Shown here: positions 34,143 through 42,527 of the stretch, piece by piece
How the letters are laid out: the number at the start of each line of letters is the position of its first letter
Numbering within the stretch: position 1 is the stretch's first letter
The notes under the pieces: generated by a model
What the model was told of the DNA's origin: nothing
Databases searched by the model: none
The model's input: only the letters and a program-made list of their open reading frames with translations
Position numbers and translations under genes: made by a program
Assembly (NCBI GenBank): GCA_947493705.1
Contig: CANLSH010000009.1
Span: 45,627-109,626 of the forward strand
Direction: 5' to 3'
From: an uncultured Arachnia sp.
GTDB lineage: Bacteria; Actinomycetota; Actinomycetes; Propionibacteriales; Propionibacteriaceae
DNA: 64,000 nucleotides

Positions 34143-35279
34143 TTATTTTTCGGGGATCACCACGAGGTCGTGGCTGCGCAAGTTCAGCGCCTCGACGTCG
34201 TCGTCTGTGCACACCACGATGTCCTCGATGCGGGCGCCATGGCGGTCTGCGTGGTAGATGCCGGGTTCGATGGAGAAGGCCATGCCCGGCTCCAGCACCG
34301 TGTCGTTGCCCTCGACGATGTAGGGGTCCTCGTGTGTCTGCAGGCCGATGCCGTGCCCGGTCCGGTGGATGAACAGGTCTCCGAAACCGCCGTCGGCGAT
34401 GACGTCACGGGCGGCGGCATCCACCGACTCGCAGGTCACCCCGGGGCGCACGTGCTCCACCGCCGCTGCCTGGGCACGTTGCAGCACCTCGTAGGAGGCG
34501 AGGAAGTCCGCGGACGGCTCGCCCACGACGTAGGTTCTGGTGCAGTCCGAGCAGTAGCCGGCCGGTGTCGTGCCACCGATGTCCACCACCACCGGGTCGC
34601 CGGGCCGGATCACCCTGTCTGAGAGTTCATGGTGCGGGCTGGCGCCGTTGGGGCCGGAGCCGACGATCACGAAATCGACGGTTTCGTGGCCCTCGGTACG
34701 GATGGCCTCGGCGATGTCGGCACCGACCTCCCGCTCCGTGCGTCCGGCCCTCAGCCATTCGGGTACCTGTGCGTGGACCCGGTCGATGGCGGCTCCGGCT
34801 TGGCGCAGTGCCTCGATCTCGGCGGGGGACTTGCGCATCCGCAGGGGTGAGATCACCTCGTTGGCCAGTCGTTGGTGGGGCCCTGGCAGGGCGTCACGTA
34901 GTCGAAGTACCTTCTCGGCCCACATCATGTTGTCGAGAGCCACGGCACGGGCGTCGGGGATGAGTCCCGCCACGAGTGCGTAGGGATCGTCCGTCTCGTC
35001 CCAGCCCACGATCTCCAGGCCTGAGGCTCCAGCCGGTGAGGCCATTGCGGCGGGTTTTTCCAGATTCGGGACCACCAGGACCGGATCGGCTCCCGCTCGC
35101 ATGACAAGACACGTGAGCCGTTCAAGTGGCAGGGCCTGATACCCGGTCAGGTAGCGCAGGTCAGGGCCCGGTGACAGCAGCAGCGCGTCGATTCCGACGT
35201 CGGCCGCACCGTCCTGGGCTCGTCGAATCCGGTCGGGCAATTCGTCGTTGATGCCGGCTACATGTTCGTGGTTGTACAT
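34143..35279 (-). CDS. M24 family aminopeptidase (Xaa-Pro peptidase-like)
   Basis: 378 residues. The N-terminal creatinase-like domain covers about 1-145 (GIDALLLSPGPDLRYLTGYQ). The pita-bread metallopeptidase domain has the metal ligands VVDIGGTTPAGYCSDCTRTY (two Asp), HRTGHGIGLQTHEDPYI (His), MAFSIEPGIYH (Glu) and GARIEDIVVC (Glu). By family it removes the residue before a proline or cleaves Xaa-Pro dipeptides in the cytosol. It is monocistronic, convergent with the POT gene's neighbourhood and divergent from the ribokinase-like gene. Confidence 0.92.
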   Translation of the reverse strand: MYNHEHVAGINDELPDRIRRAQDGAADVGIDALLLSPGPDLRYLTGYQALPLERLTCLVMRAGADPVLVVPNLEKPAAMASPAGASGLEIVGWDETDDPYALVAGLIPDARAVALDNMMWAEKVLRLRDALPGPHQRLANEVISPLRMRKSPAEIEALRQAGAAIDRVHAQVPEWLRAGRTEREVGADIAEAIRTEGHETVDFVIVGSGPNGASPHHELSDRVIRPGDPVVVDIGGTTPAGYCSDCTRTYVVGEPSADFLASYEVLQRAQAAAVEHVRPGVTCESVDAAARDVIADGGFGDLFIHRTGHGIGLQTHEDPYIVEGNDTVLEPGMAFSIEPGIYHADRHGARIEDIVVCTDDDVEALNLRSHDLVVIPEK

Positions 35280-35419
35280 CTCGTCAGCCTACGCAGCGGT
35301 GTCGACGCCCGGCAAGGATGGGGCGAGAGTCACCTGGAGGACGCTCGCAATGGGCTTCCCGACGAGCGTCGAGAGCGGGTGATAGCGTGGGTATGGACGT
35401 GCAGGTACGGGAGGATCCA

Positions 35420-36334
35420 ATGATTTTGGTCGTGGGCAGCTACGGTGCAGGCATCACTGTGAGGGTGCCCCGCCTACCTGAGGCTGGCGAAACGATTGGC
35501 GATTCCGTCGTCAACATCGGACACGGTGGCAAGAGCTCCAATCAAGCAGTCGCCATCACCCGCCAAGGCGGCGAGGCAAGTATTATCACTGCGATAGGCA
35601 GCGATGCTTTCGGTGAATCGGCCCGACATTTGTGGCATGACGAAGGAGTCAACCACGACAGGGTCAAGACCGTTGAGGGTGCCAGCATGACAGGCATCAT
35701 TCTGGTGGAACCCAATGGTGAGAACCGCATTGCCATCGCTCCGGGTGCGCTTGCTCAGTTGACGCCTGTGGATTTGGAGCAGCACCGCGACGCGTTCGTC
35801 GAGGCCGACTTCCTTGTTGTCTGCTTGGAAGTTCCCGCCGCGGTGATTGAGAGAGCCATAAGCCTCGCCAAGGAAACTGACACCAAGATCGTACTCAATC
35901 CCGCTCCGGCAACCGCACTGCCGCATGAGGTGATCGCTCAAGCGGACTACTTCATTCCCAACGAATCTGAATATGCTTTCTATGTCGCCGATGGGTACGT
36001 TCCCCTCAACAGCCAGACGCTCGTCGTCACCCAAGGGGGCCAAGGCGTCGTCATCCGCCGAGGTGACCGAGAGGATCGCATCAAACCTCTATCGCAAAAA
36101 GCTGTTGTGGACACCACCGGCGCGGGTGACACTTTTGTCGGCACTTTCACGGCGGCGTTAGATGCTGGCGAGGACCTTGCTCAAGCAACGCGGCGCGCCG
36201 TCGTGGCTTCGTCCTTGGCGGTGACTGTGGCGGAGGTCATTCCATCCATTCCCACTAAGAACGCCGTCCAGTTGGCACTGTCCGAATATCTTGACAACGA
36301 ACGACCAGAGGAGACCACACATGAAGATCAATAA
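35420..36334 (+). CDS. PfkB-family carbohydrate kinase (ribokinase-like)
   Basis: 304 residues from the ATG at 35420, placed 5 bp after GGGAGG; upstream in-frame starts lack such a site. Motifs: ILVVGSYGAGITVRVPRLPEAGETI (in part PRLPEAGETI), GGKSSNQAVAITRQGG (substrate site, about residues 38-53), ATP site NESEY and the anion-hole/base segment DTTGAGDTFVGTFTAALD (about 235-252). It phosphorylates a sugar, probably ribose or deoxyribose given deoC next door and a nucleoside hydrolase opposite. It overlaps deoC by 14 bp. Confidence 0.9.
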   Translation: MILVVGSYGAGITVRVPRLPEAGETIGDSVVNIGHGGKSSNQAVAITRQGGEASIITAIGSDAFGESARHLWHDEGVNHDRVKTVEGASMTGIILVEPNGENRIAIAPGALAQLTPVDLEQHRDAFVEADFLVVCLEVPAAVIERAISLAKETDTKIVLNPAPATALPHEVIAQADYFIPNESEYAFYVADGYVPLNSQTLVVTQGGQGVVIRRGDREDRIKPLSQKAVVDTTGAGDTFVGTFTAALDAGEDLAQATRRAVVASSLAVTVAEVIPSIPTKNAVQLALSEYLDNERPEETTHEDQ

Positions 36335-37001
36335 TCCAGGAGAGCTTGCTCCTTTCATCCAGCACACCCTGATCAAGCCCGGCACCACACATGCCGAGAT
36401 TGTTGCTCACGCAGAGGAGGCAGTCGCGCAAAACTTTGGCGCCGTAATGGTTCCCGCCTCTTGGATTCCTGAAGTCGCTGCTGTCGTCAGGGGTACCGAT
36501 GTACAGGTGGCAAGCGCATTGGACTTTCCTACAGTGGGCGTCATGACCTCCTACGGCAAGGCTCGCGAGGCCGAGGCCATCGCCAAGGCTGGTGCTCACC
36601 AGATCGACATCGGCGTCCAGGTCGGGTGGTTGAAGTCAGGACGAGAAAGCGACTTTCGGGACGATATTGCCGGCGTCGTTGACGCCTCGGGCCTGCCCAT
36701 CAAGGTGATGCTTGAGCTCCCTCTCCTCACCGACGATGAAAAGGAGCGTGCGATCGAACTCGCAATGGATGCGGGAGCGAAGTGGCTGAAAAACGCATCT
36801 TCAGGCGCCATCGAGACCGCCAATCCCGACTCCGTACGATACTTGGTTGAGCGCGTCCGTGAGGGCATCCTGGTTAAGGCGTCTGGTTCCATCACCGGCT
36901 ACGACCAAGCGGTATCCCTCATCGAAGCAGGCGCAGCTGCACTTGGCACAAGTGCCGGACTCGAACTGGTAAGGGGCGAAGGCGTGTCCGACTCCTACTA
37001 A
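36321..37001 (+). CDS. deoC: deoxyribose-phosphate aldolase
   Basis: 226 residues from the ATG at 36321 with GAGGAG 6-11 bp upstream. The TIM-barrel DeoC motifs are QHTLIKPGTTHAEI (about residues 10-23, usually DxTxL), VASALDFPTVGVMTSYGKAREAEAI (in part VASALDFP), IDIGVQVG, IKVMLELPLLTDDE (first Lys) and ILVKASGSITGYDQA (Schiff-base Lys). The first motif has His where the usual family pattern has Asp (H-T-L instead of D-x-T-x-L). It cleaves deoxyribose 5-phosphate to glyceraldehyde 3-phosphate and acetaldehyde. Forms an operon with the PfkB kinase. Confidence 0.88.
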   Translation: MKINNPGELAPFIQHTLIKPGTTHAEIVAHAEEAVAQNFGAVMVPASWIPEVAAVVRGTDVQVASALDFPTVGVMTSYGKAREAEAIAKAGAHQIDIGVQVGWLKSGRESDFRDDIAGVVDASGLPIKVMLELPLLTDDEKERAIELAMDAGAKWLKNASSGAIETANPDSVRYLVERVREGILVKASGSITGYDQAVSLIEAGAAALGTSAGLELVRGEGVSDSY

Positions 37002-37192
37002 AAGACTTCAGGGAGTCGGATGTCCAAAGAACAGCAGCGACCAAGGGTTCGGCCTGGACCAATCAAGAGGTGTCAGGGCCTGGGCGGATTCGCAGAGGGT
37101 CAACAGCCCTATGACTGCGGCCATAAAGCCTTTTGTCATCAAGGTCTCTGGATTTGATCACTCACGTAATTCTGCTCCACCAGAAAACGTAA

Positions 37193-37235
37193 GCCCTTGC
37201 TGAAGGCGCCTTATCAAGGCGCTTGCAGCAAGGGC
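37193..37235. terminator. large bidirectional terminator hairpin
   Basis: GCCCTTGCT (37193-37201) pairs with AGCAAGGGC (37227-37235), and inside it GCGCCTT (37206-37212) pairs with AAGGCGC (37216-37222) around ATC. It lies between convergent deoC and the nucleoside transporter gene. The remaining gap (37002-37285) holds no gene I can support. Confidence 0.75.
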
Positions 37236-37285
37236 CCGTCACGGGGGATCCCTATCAAACCTATGCGACGCGTGCGTCAGTGAGG

Positions 37286-38653
37286 TCAGAAGCTGACCAT
37301 GATGCCTGCAATGGTTGCACTCATGAGGTTCGCCAAGGTTCCAGCCAACACTGCCCGCAGCCCAAGCTGAGCTATCCTCGTCCGCTGGTTTGGGGCCAGG
37401 CTCCCCAAGGCACCAATTTGCATGGCGATCCCCGCGAAGTTGGCGAACCCTGTAAGTGCAAAGGTGATGATTGCTTGGGTCTTCATCGTGAAGGTGTCGA
37501 CCACTGGACCGAATTCAGAGAATGCAACGAACTCGTTGAGGACCACCTTTTGTCCGACGAAGCTACCTGCCCGTGCGGCCTCGGCCCACGGCACGCCGAT
37601 CACAAACATCACAGGTGCGAAAGCCCACCCCAGAATGCCTTCCATCGTCAGGTCGCCGTAGCCGAAGATCCCGCCGATGGCGCCAAGGACGATGTTGACG
37701 AGGGCGATCAAAGAGATGAATGCGATGAGCATGGCGCCAATGTTGAGCACCAATTTCAGCCCGTCGCCAGCGCCGCGGGCGGCAGCATCCACGACGTTGA
37801 AAGCGCGTTCCTCGTCGTCAGGTGCGGTATCTTCAGAGGTTTGGGCTGTCTCATCCCGAGCCACGTCAGTCTTCTCGGCCGCCGTGGGGGTCTCGGTCTT
37901 AGTCGTGCCTGTCCCGTTCCCAGCGGTGGCTGCAGCGGCCTTGTTGCGCTGTCGTCGTGCGATGAACTGGGTCAATCGGCCCTCGGTTGGTTCCGTTGAC
38001 ATCTCCGCACCTGATGGAATAATAATTTTTGCCATGACAAGCGCACCTGGAGCTGCCATGAAAGCAGCAGCGATCAAGAAATTCAATGGCACCCCGAGCA
38101 GCGCATAACCCACGAGTACAGATCCGGCGACTGTTGCCATCCCACCAGTCATAACGGCAAAAACCTCTGACTGGGTCAGGCGCTTGAGGTACGGCTTGAT
38201 CAGCAGCGGAGCTTCCGTGTGCCCGAGGAAAATGTTGGCTGCGGAGTTCATCGATTCGGCCGTGGAGGTACCGAATAACTTGGCAAACGCGCCGCCGACA
38301 ATTCGCACTATCCACGGCAGCACACCGATGTGGTAGAGAACTGACGTCAAAGCCGCCACAAAGATGATGACCGGGAGAACTTGGAGCGCGAAGGAAAAGC
38401 CAGTCTCCAACAGCGGGCCAAACACAAATTCGATACCTGCGTTGGCGGAGTCGATCACCAATTGCACCAGTTCACTCGCTCCTTGCAAAGCACGTTGACC
38501 CAAAGGCCAATACAATACCAAGGCGCCAAAGGCAATCTGCGTAAGCAGAGCCACCCCTACGGTACGGATGCGGATCTTGCGCCGATCAATGGAGAATAGA
38601 ACCGCAATGGTCAATAGCAGCAAGACACCTGCCATACCCCACAATATTGCCAT
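37286..38653 (-). CDS. CNT/NupC-family concentrative nucleoside transporter
   Basis: 455 residues. N-terminal helices (ILWGMAGVLLLLTIAVLFSI), gate-like GVLPWIVRIVGGAFAKLFGTS, the conserved NIFLGHTEAPLLIKPYL (about residues 145-160; G-x-x-E nucleoside/cation site), and C-terminal VGQKVVLNEFVAFSEF (NEF motif). Between the hydrophobic segment ending AKIIIPSG and NVVDAAARGAGDGLKLVLNIGAML there is a polar linker of about 70 residues rich in Thr, Ala, Glu and Asp, longer than usual for NupC. It imports nucleosides with a cation. The hydrolase gene lies upstream on the same strand, 30 bp away. Confidence 0.9.
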   Translation of the reverse strand: MAILWGMAGVLLLLTIAVLFSIDRRKIRIRTVGVALLTQIAFGALVLYWPLGQRALQGASELVQLVIDSANAGIEFVFGPLLETGFSFALQVLPVIIFVAALTSVLYHIGVLPWIVRIVGGAFAKLFGTSTAESMNSAANIFLGHTEAPLLIKPYLKRLTQSEVFAVMTGGMATVAGSVLVGYALLGVPLNFLIAAAFMAAPGALVMAKIIIPSGAEMSTEPTEGRLTQFIARRQRNKAAAATAGNGTGTTKTETPTAAEKTDVARDETAQTSEDTAPDDEERAFNVVDAAARGAGDGLKLVLNIGAMLIAFISLIALVNIVLGAIGGIFGYGDLTMEGILGWAFAPVMFVIGVPWAEAARAGSFVGQKVVLNEFVAFSEFGPVVDTFTMKTQAIITFALTGFANFAGIAMQIGALGSLAPNQRTRIAQLGLRAVLAGTLANLMSATIAGIMVSF

Positions 38654-38683
38654 GATTATTCCTCTTCTTCTGGAGCCGTCAGG

Positions 38684-39661
38684 TCAGCCATTCAGGCCGA
38701 GTATTGGACGGGTTGGTGTCGTCTCGATTTCGAGCATCTGCTCCAGTATCGAATAGAATCCCGGACCGTCCATTTCTTCGATCACATGGGCATTTGGCTT
38801 GACGCCGAACTTCTCCCACGCCATGGCCGAGTAACCCATGGTGAGTTCAGACTGTATTTCAATATCAACCCGGTATTGACTGGAGTCCAGAACCAACTCC
38901 GGGTGCAGTAGAGCTGCGAGTGTGATGGAGTCCGGATGTGTTGAACCGTCGATGCCCACGGATTCGTTGAATCCGAGTGTGGCGTCACAGACTCTCTTGA
39001 AGAACTGTGCAATGGGAGTCTGGATCCTCGTCAGGCGGTCGTATTGTTCACGGGAGTACGTGGCATCTCGCAGCGTAAGAGGATCCCACGTGACGATGTG
39101 TACGTCTGCGAAACCGGCCGCCATGACGATCTGTGCGGCGTGTGGATCAACATAAAAGTTGAACTCTGCAGCAGCAGTGATGTTGCCTCGCCCGTTGTTG
39201 GAACCGCCCATGATGTACAGACTCTTGACGTTTTTGACGAACCGTCGGTCCTTGACGATCGCGGTGGCGATGTTGGTGAGTGGACCTATCGCAATGATCG
39301 ATACCTCGCCAGGTTGCTCCGCCGTGATGCGTATCAATGCATCAACGGCGTGCTCGTCGGAAATTGCACTCTCGTCAAGTTCGATATCCAAACCGCCCGA
39401 CCCGTCTCCATGCACGTCCTCCGCGGACACCCATTCTCGCAGCATGGGTTGACGGCACCCCAAATGCAGGGGGACTTCCCCCAGCCTGCCCGCTACTGAC
39501 AAGGTCATCTGGGCATTGATGACCTGGCGATCGAATGAGACGTTTCCAGCGACCGTCGTAATGGCACGCACGTCCGCGAGCGGATCGGTCAAGCCCAGCA
39601 GAATGGTCACACAGTCGTCCTGCGCTGTGTCATTGTCGATGATGATGGGCATTCTATTCAC
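38684..39661 (-). CDS. inosine/uridine-preferring nucleoside hydrolase
   Basis: 325 residues, GTG start at 39661 about 8 bp after GAGG; an ATG at 39652 is the alternative. The Ca-binding N-terminus is IIIDNDTAQDDCVTILLGL (about residues 6-24), with DNDxxxDD in place of the common DTDPGxDD. Further motifs: ITTVAGNVSFDRQVINA, VSIIAIGPLTNIA (about 127-139), MGGSNNGRGNITAAAEFNFYVDPHAAQ (in part AAEFNFYVDPHAA). It hydrolyses nucleosides to base and ribose, feeding the PfkB kinase encoded opposite. Likely cotranscribed with the CNT transporter. Confidence 0.9.
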   Translation of the reverse strand: MNRMPIIIDNDTAQDDCVTILLGLTDPLADVRAITTVAGNVSFDRQVINAQMTLSVAGRLGEVPLHLGCRQPMLREWVSAEDVHGDGSGGLDIELDESAISDEHAVDALIRITAEQPGEVSIIAIGPLTNIATAIVKDRRFVKNVKSLYIMGGSNNGRGNITAAAEFNFYVDPHAAQIVMAAGFADVHIVTWDPLTLRDATYSREQYDRLTRIQTPIAQFFKRVCDATLGFNESVGIDGSTHPDSITLAALLHPELVLDSSQYRVDIEIQSELTMGYSAMAWEKFGVKPNAHVIEEMDGPGFYSILEQMLEIETTPTRPILGLNG

Positions 39662-39921
39662 GTGATCATCCTCTTCGTCGAGTTTGCGTCGTGTACGGAT
39701 CGCCGTCGACCTTCAGGGACAACTAGGGTCAGCCGTACACCGCTTCGTTGGTACTCAACCTAGACGATATTGAGGGACGCATGTCGTTGACGCGCGGCAG
39801 TCGAGACCAGTCCACTGCTGCCAGTGAACATCCAAGCTCCGGTCGCGCCCCGAGGAGGCTCGCCGCTTCGTCACTGGAACCGACGAGGAACGATGAGAGG
39901 GCATGTTTATCGGATCTGTTG

Positions 39922-40332
39922 CTAGCCGTTGGTGTGGTCCGCTACCTTCGTCAAGTCATCAGGACCGAATGCCTGCGGAAGGACTCGCGCCAAACTCCAG
40001 ATCCCTTCAGGCGTGTCCACCAGCAGATCAGCACCTCCATGTTCATAAAGCAATTGGCGACAACGGCCGCACGCCATGATGATCTCTGCATTTCCGTCGA
40101 CACAAGTGAACGCCACCAGCCGCCCACCTCCATTTGCCACGAGCGAGGAGATGAGTCCGCACTCGGCGCACAGGGCAACTCCGTAGGCGGCGTTCTCTAC
40201 ATTGCAACCGACGACCACCCGACCGTCATCTACGAGCGCCGCCGCGCCCACGGGATACCGTGAATAGGGTGCGTAGGCCCGTTGTGAAACCTCACGCGCT
40301 TTGGAGCGAAGCTCTTCCCAGTCAACCTTCAT
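39922..40332 (-). CDS. cdd: cytidine deaminase
   Basis: 136 residues from the ATG at 40330-40332, preceded by AGGAAGGA; an ATG at 40359 in the same frame lies upstream of this ribosome site. Motifs: APYSRYPVGAAALVDDGRVVVGCNVENAAYG (in part GCNVENAAYG, substrate site, about residues 43-52), zinc site ALCAECGLI (Cys and catalytic Glu), and PCGRCRQL in the form ACGRCRQLLYE (two Cys). It deaminates cytidine and deoxycytidine to uridine forms. It lies 260 bp upstream of the nucleoside hydrolase gene on the same strand and completes the local nucleoside catabolic set. The 260-bp gap between (39662-39921) shows no gene. Confidence 0.93.
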   Translation of the reverse strand: MKVDWEELRSKAREVSQRAYAPYSRYPVGAAALVDDGRVVVGCNVENAAYGVALCAECGLISSLVANGGGRLVAFTCVDGNAEIIMACGRCRQLLYEHGGADLLVDTPEGIWSLARVLPQAFGPDDLTKVADHTNG

Positions 40333-40513
40333 GTCATTCCTTCCTGAATTGGCCGCCATCTACGTTGGCACCGATATGCCACGAAATCAGCGACGGTGGT
40401 GATTGTGGCATTGATGGTCGTGGAGATGGAGCGCAATTTTAACAGAAACTCACTGACGATGGACTCGCGGAGCGGGTTCAGTGGTTGACGAGACTATTCC
40501 ATGACTCACGCCA

Positions 40514-40652
40514 TCAGTTGAAGCGCATGATGTTGTTGAATACCCGAGCGCCGGTCGTGTTAAACCCGTTAGCCGCCGCTCGGCTCCTCATTGGCCCGAT
40601 CCACGTTCGTCAAGATGAAGCTGCGGCACTCATTGCCTCCGGTCTGTGGTGA
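40514..40652 (-). pseudogene. relic of the Cys/WxFNN C-terminal module
   Basis: On the minus strand the DNA reads SPQTGGNECRSFILTNVDRANEEPSGG, then, after a stop and one extra G, GFNTTGARVFNNIMRFN and a stop. This aligns with the end of the protein at 42528-45320 (PQTGGNGCRSFIWTKVNQA...EPGGGYRFDTT...WVFNNIVRFS). The TAA in place of a Tyr codon and the frame slip show it is dead. No upstream part of a parent gene remains; the gamma-glutamyltransferase gene ends 20 bp away. Confidence 0.75.
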
Positions 40653-40671
40653 AGCCCCCAGGTTCTCTGCG

Positions 40672-42276
40672 TCACCAGCCGAGGGGGTAGCCGTCGGCGC
40701 GAGGTTCGGAACCGGCCACCAGGACGCTGTCCTCGTTGTCCGGATGGAGTCGCCAGATCGCTTGGCCCCGGCCGAAAAGCGCCGCGTTCTGCGACACCAC
40801 CGCGTCGTGACCCCTCGTGCGCAACTGTGCGACGGCCGCCGGGTCTGCCGATGCCTCCACCTGGACCTGGCTCGTCGAGGGATCCCAGAACCAGCGCGGG
40901 CGACCGAGCGCAGTTTGCGGGTCGTCGTGACCGTCCACCGTGTGCAGCACCAATTGCACATGCCCTTGGGCCTGCATGTCCCCGCCCATGACTCCGAAAG
41001 GCCCCACTGGCGCCCCACCGCGTGTCAGAAATCCGGGAATGATTGTGTGGAATGGACGTTTGCCGGGCGCAAGTTCGTTTGGATGCCCGGGCTCTAAAGA
41101 GAACCCGGCGCCCCGGTTCTGCAGTGCAATTCCTGTGCCGGGCACGACAACCTGTGCCCCGAATCCCTGGAAGTTGCTCTGGATGAAGCTCACCATCATC
41201 CCGCCGCTGTCCGCGGCACACAGGTAGACCGTATCCGAGGGTCGCGGATCCACCGCAACGGGGTCAATGGCTCGGGCACCGATGGCTGAGCGGCGCCTGT
41301 TGGCGTGGCCGGGGGACAACAGGGCCTCGACGGGCACGTCACTGACGGCCGGATCCCCAACCAGCGCGCGGACATCGGTGAGGGACAGCTTGACCGCCTC
41401 GATTTGCCGGTGCCAACTGGCGGCCTCAGCTGGCGAAAATCCGTCGAGCACATTGAGAGCGACCAGCGCAGCGATACCCTGGCCGTTGGGCGGCACCTCC
41501 CAGACCTCGTGATCCCGGAAGCGCGCGCTGATCGGGTCCACCCATTCGCTCGTATGCCCCGCCAAATCGGCTGCCACGAGCTGGCCGCCCGTGACGCGCG
41601 AGAATGCCACGATCCGTTCGCCGAGGTCACCGGTGTAGAAGTCCTCACCGCGGCTGGCCGCGACGGCGGTGAGTGTCGCCGCCATCTCGGGGCTTCGCCA
41701 CACCTCGCCCACCGCGGGCGCGCGCCCCTCCGGCGCGAACAGCGGGGAAAATCCGGATGTGCTTGGCTCGGAGTGTCGCGCGGCCGCCGCGACGCCCCTG
41801 TGCCAACCCCAGGCGACGACGCCGGAGACCGCGAATCCTTCGGCGGCGAGCGCGATGGCTGGCTCCAGGACGTCGGAGAAGGGCAGCCGCCCGAACCTGC
41901 GGTGCAGGTCCGCCCATGCACGCACCGCGCCCGGGATGGTCACGGCCTCCCAGCCAAGCTGAGGCATGGTGGTGCGCCCTTGGTCTCGAAGACGTGCCGC
42001 CGAGGCCGACGCTGGCGCCCGGCCGGACCCGTTGAGGCCGTGCAACCGTTCCCCGTCCCAGAGGATGGCGAAGGCGTCGGAGCCCAGGCCGTTGCCGCAC
42101 GGCTCCACGACGGTCAGACAGGCGGCCATCGCCACGGCGGCGTCCACCGCGTTGCCGCCGGCGCGCAGGATCGCCAGGCCTGCCTCTGCGGCCAGGGGCT
42201 GGGAGGTGGCGACGGCACCCGTGCGGGCGAATAGGGGTTGCCGACGCCCCGGTTCGGCGAGGACTGACAAGCGCAT
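40672..42276 (-). CDS. gamma-glutamyltransferase family protein
   Basis: 534 residues from the ATG at 42274-42276, with GGAAGG about 9 bp upstream; an earlier in-frame ATG (42312) adds 12 residues without such a site. Family features: AAEAGLAILRAGGNAVDAAVA (in part ILRAGGNAVDAAVA, about residues 35-48), GNGLGSDAFAILWDG, NGQGIAAL, the autoprocessing segment PSDTVYLCAADSGGMMVSFIQS (in part PSDTVYLCAADSGGMMV) with candidate nucleophile Thr, and GVMGGDMQAQGH. No signal peptide is evident, so it may be a cytosolic acylase-like member. It is not clearly linked to neighbours. Confidence 0.88.
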   Translation of the reverse strand: MRLSVLAEPGRRQPLFARTGAVATSQPLAAEAGLAILRAGGNAVDAAVAMAACLTVVEPCGNGLGSDAFAILWDGERLHGLNGSGRAPASASAARLRDQGRTTMPQLGWEAVTIPGAVRAWADLHRRFGRLPFSDVLEPAIALAAEGFAVSGVVAWGWHRGVAAAARHSEPSTSGFSPLFAPEGRAPAVGEVWRSPEMAATLTAVAASRGEDFYTGDLGERIVAFSRVTGGQLVAADLAGHTSEWVDPISARFRDHEVWEVPPNGQGIAALVALNVLDGFSPAEAASWHRQIEAVKLSLTDVRALVGDPAVSDVPVEALLSPGHANRRRSAIGARAIDPVAVDPRPSDTVYLCAADSGGMMVSFIQSNFQGFGAQVVVPGTGIALQNRGAGFSLEPGHPNELAPGKRPFHTIIPGFLTRGGAPVGPFGVMGGDMQAQGHVQLVLHTVDGHDDPQTALGRPRWFWDPSTSQVQVEASADPAAVAQLRTRGHDAVVSQNAALFGRGQAIWRLHPDNEDSVLVAGSEPRADGYPLGW

Positions 42277-42328
42277 GGTCAAGGGCCTTCCACTGTGGCG
42301 CCGGTGGTGCACCGCGACGTGGTTGACA

Positions 42329-42470
42329 CTAGCCGCAGCCCCGGTCGCGAGCGATTGGCCGGTGCGCCCCGAACTCGTCGCGCCAGGAGCATTGCGGGTC
42401 GAAGCCGAGCAAGCGGCGGGTCTCGTCGATGCTGCATCGTGTTGTGTTCGCCGAGATCGCCGTGGATCGG
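42329..42470 (-). pseudogene. possible relic of an NAD-dependent epimerase/dehydratase C-terminus
   Basis: The minus-strand frame ending at 42329 reads ISANTTRCSIDETRRLL then GFDPQCSWRDEFG. This resembles the last residues of extended SDR enzymes such as uronate dehydrogenase (S-x-N-T-R...LGY-x-P-x...DEF). No Rossmann domain or start is present in this 215-bp gap. The similarity is short, so I keep it tentative. Confidence 0.35.
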
Positions 42471-42527
42471 GTGCCTGTTGGCCGAATCGAGGGGGATATA
42501 TGAACTATCGGCAGTGCCACGGAAAGC

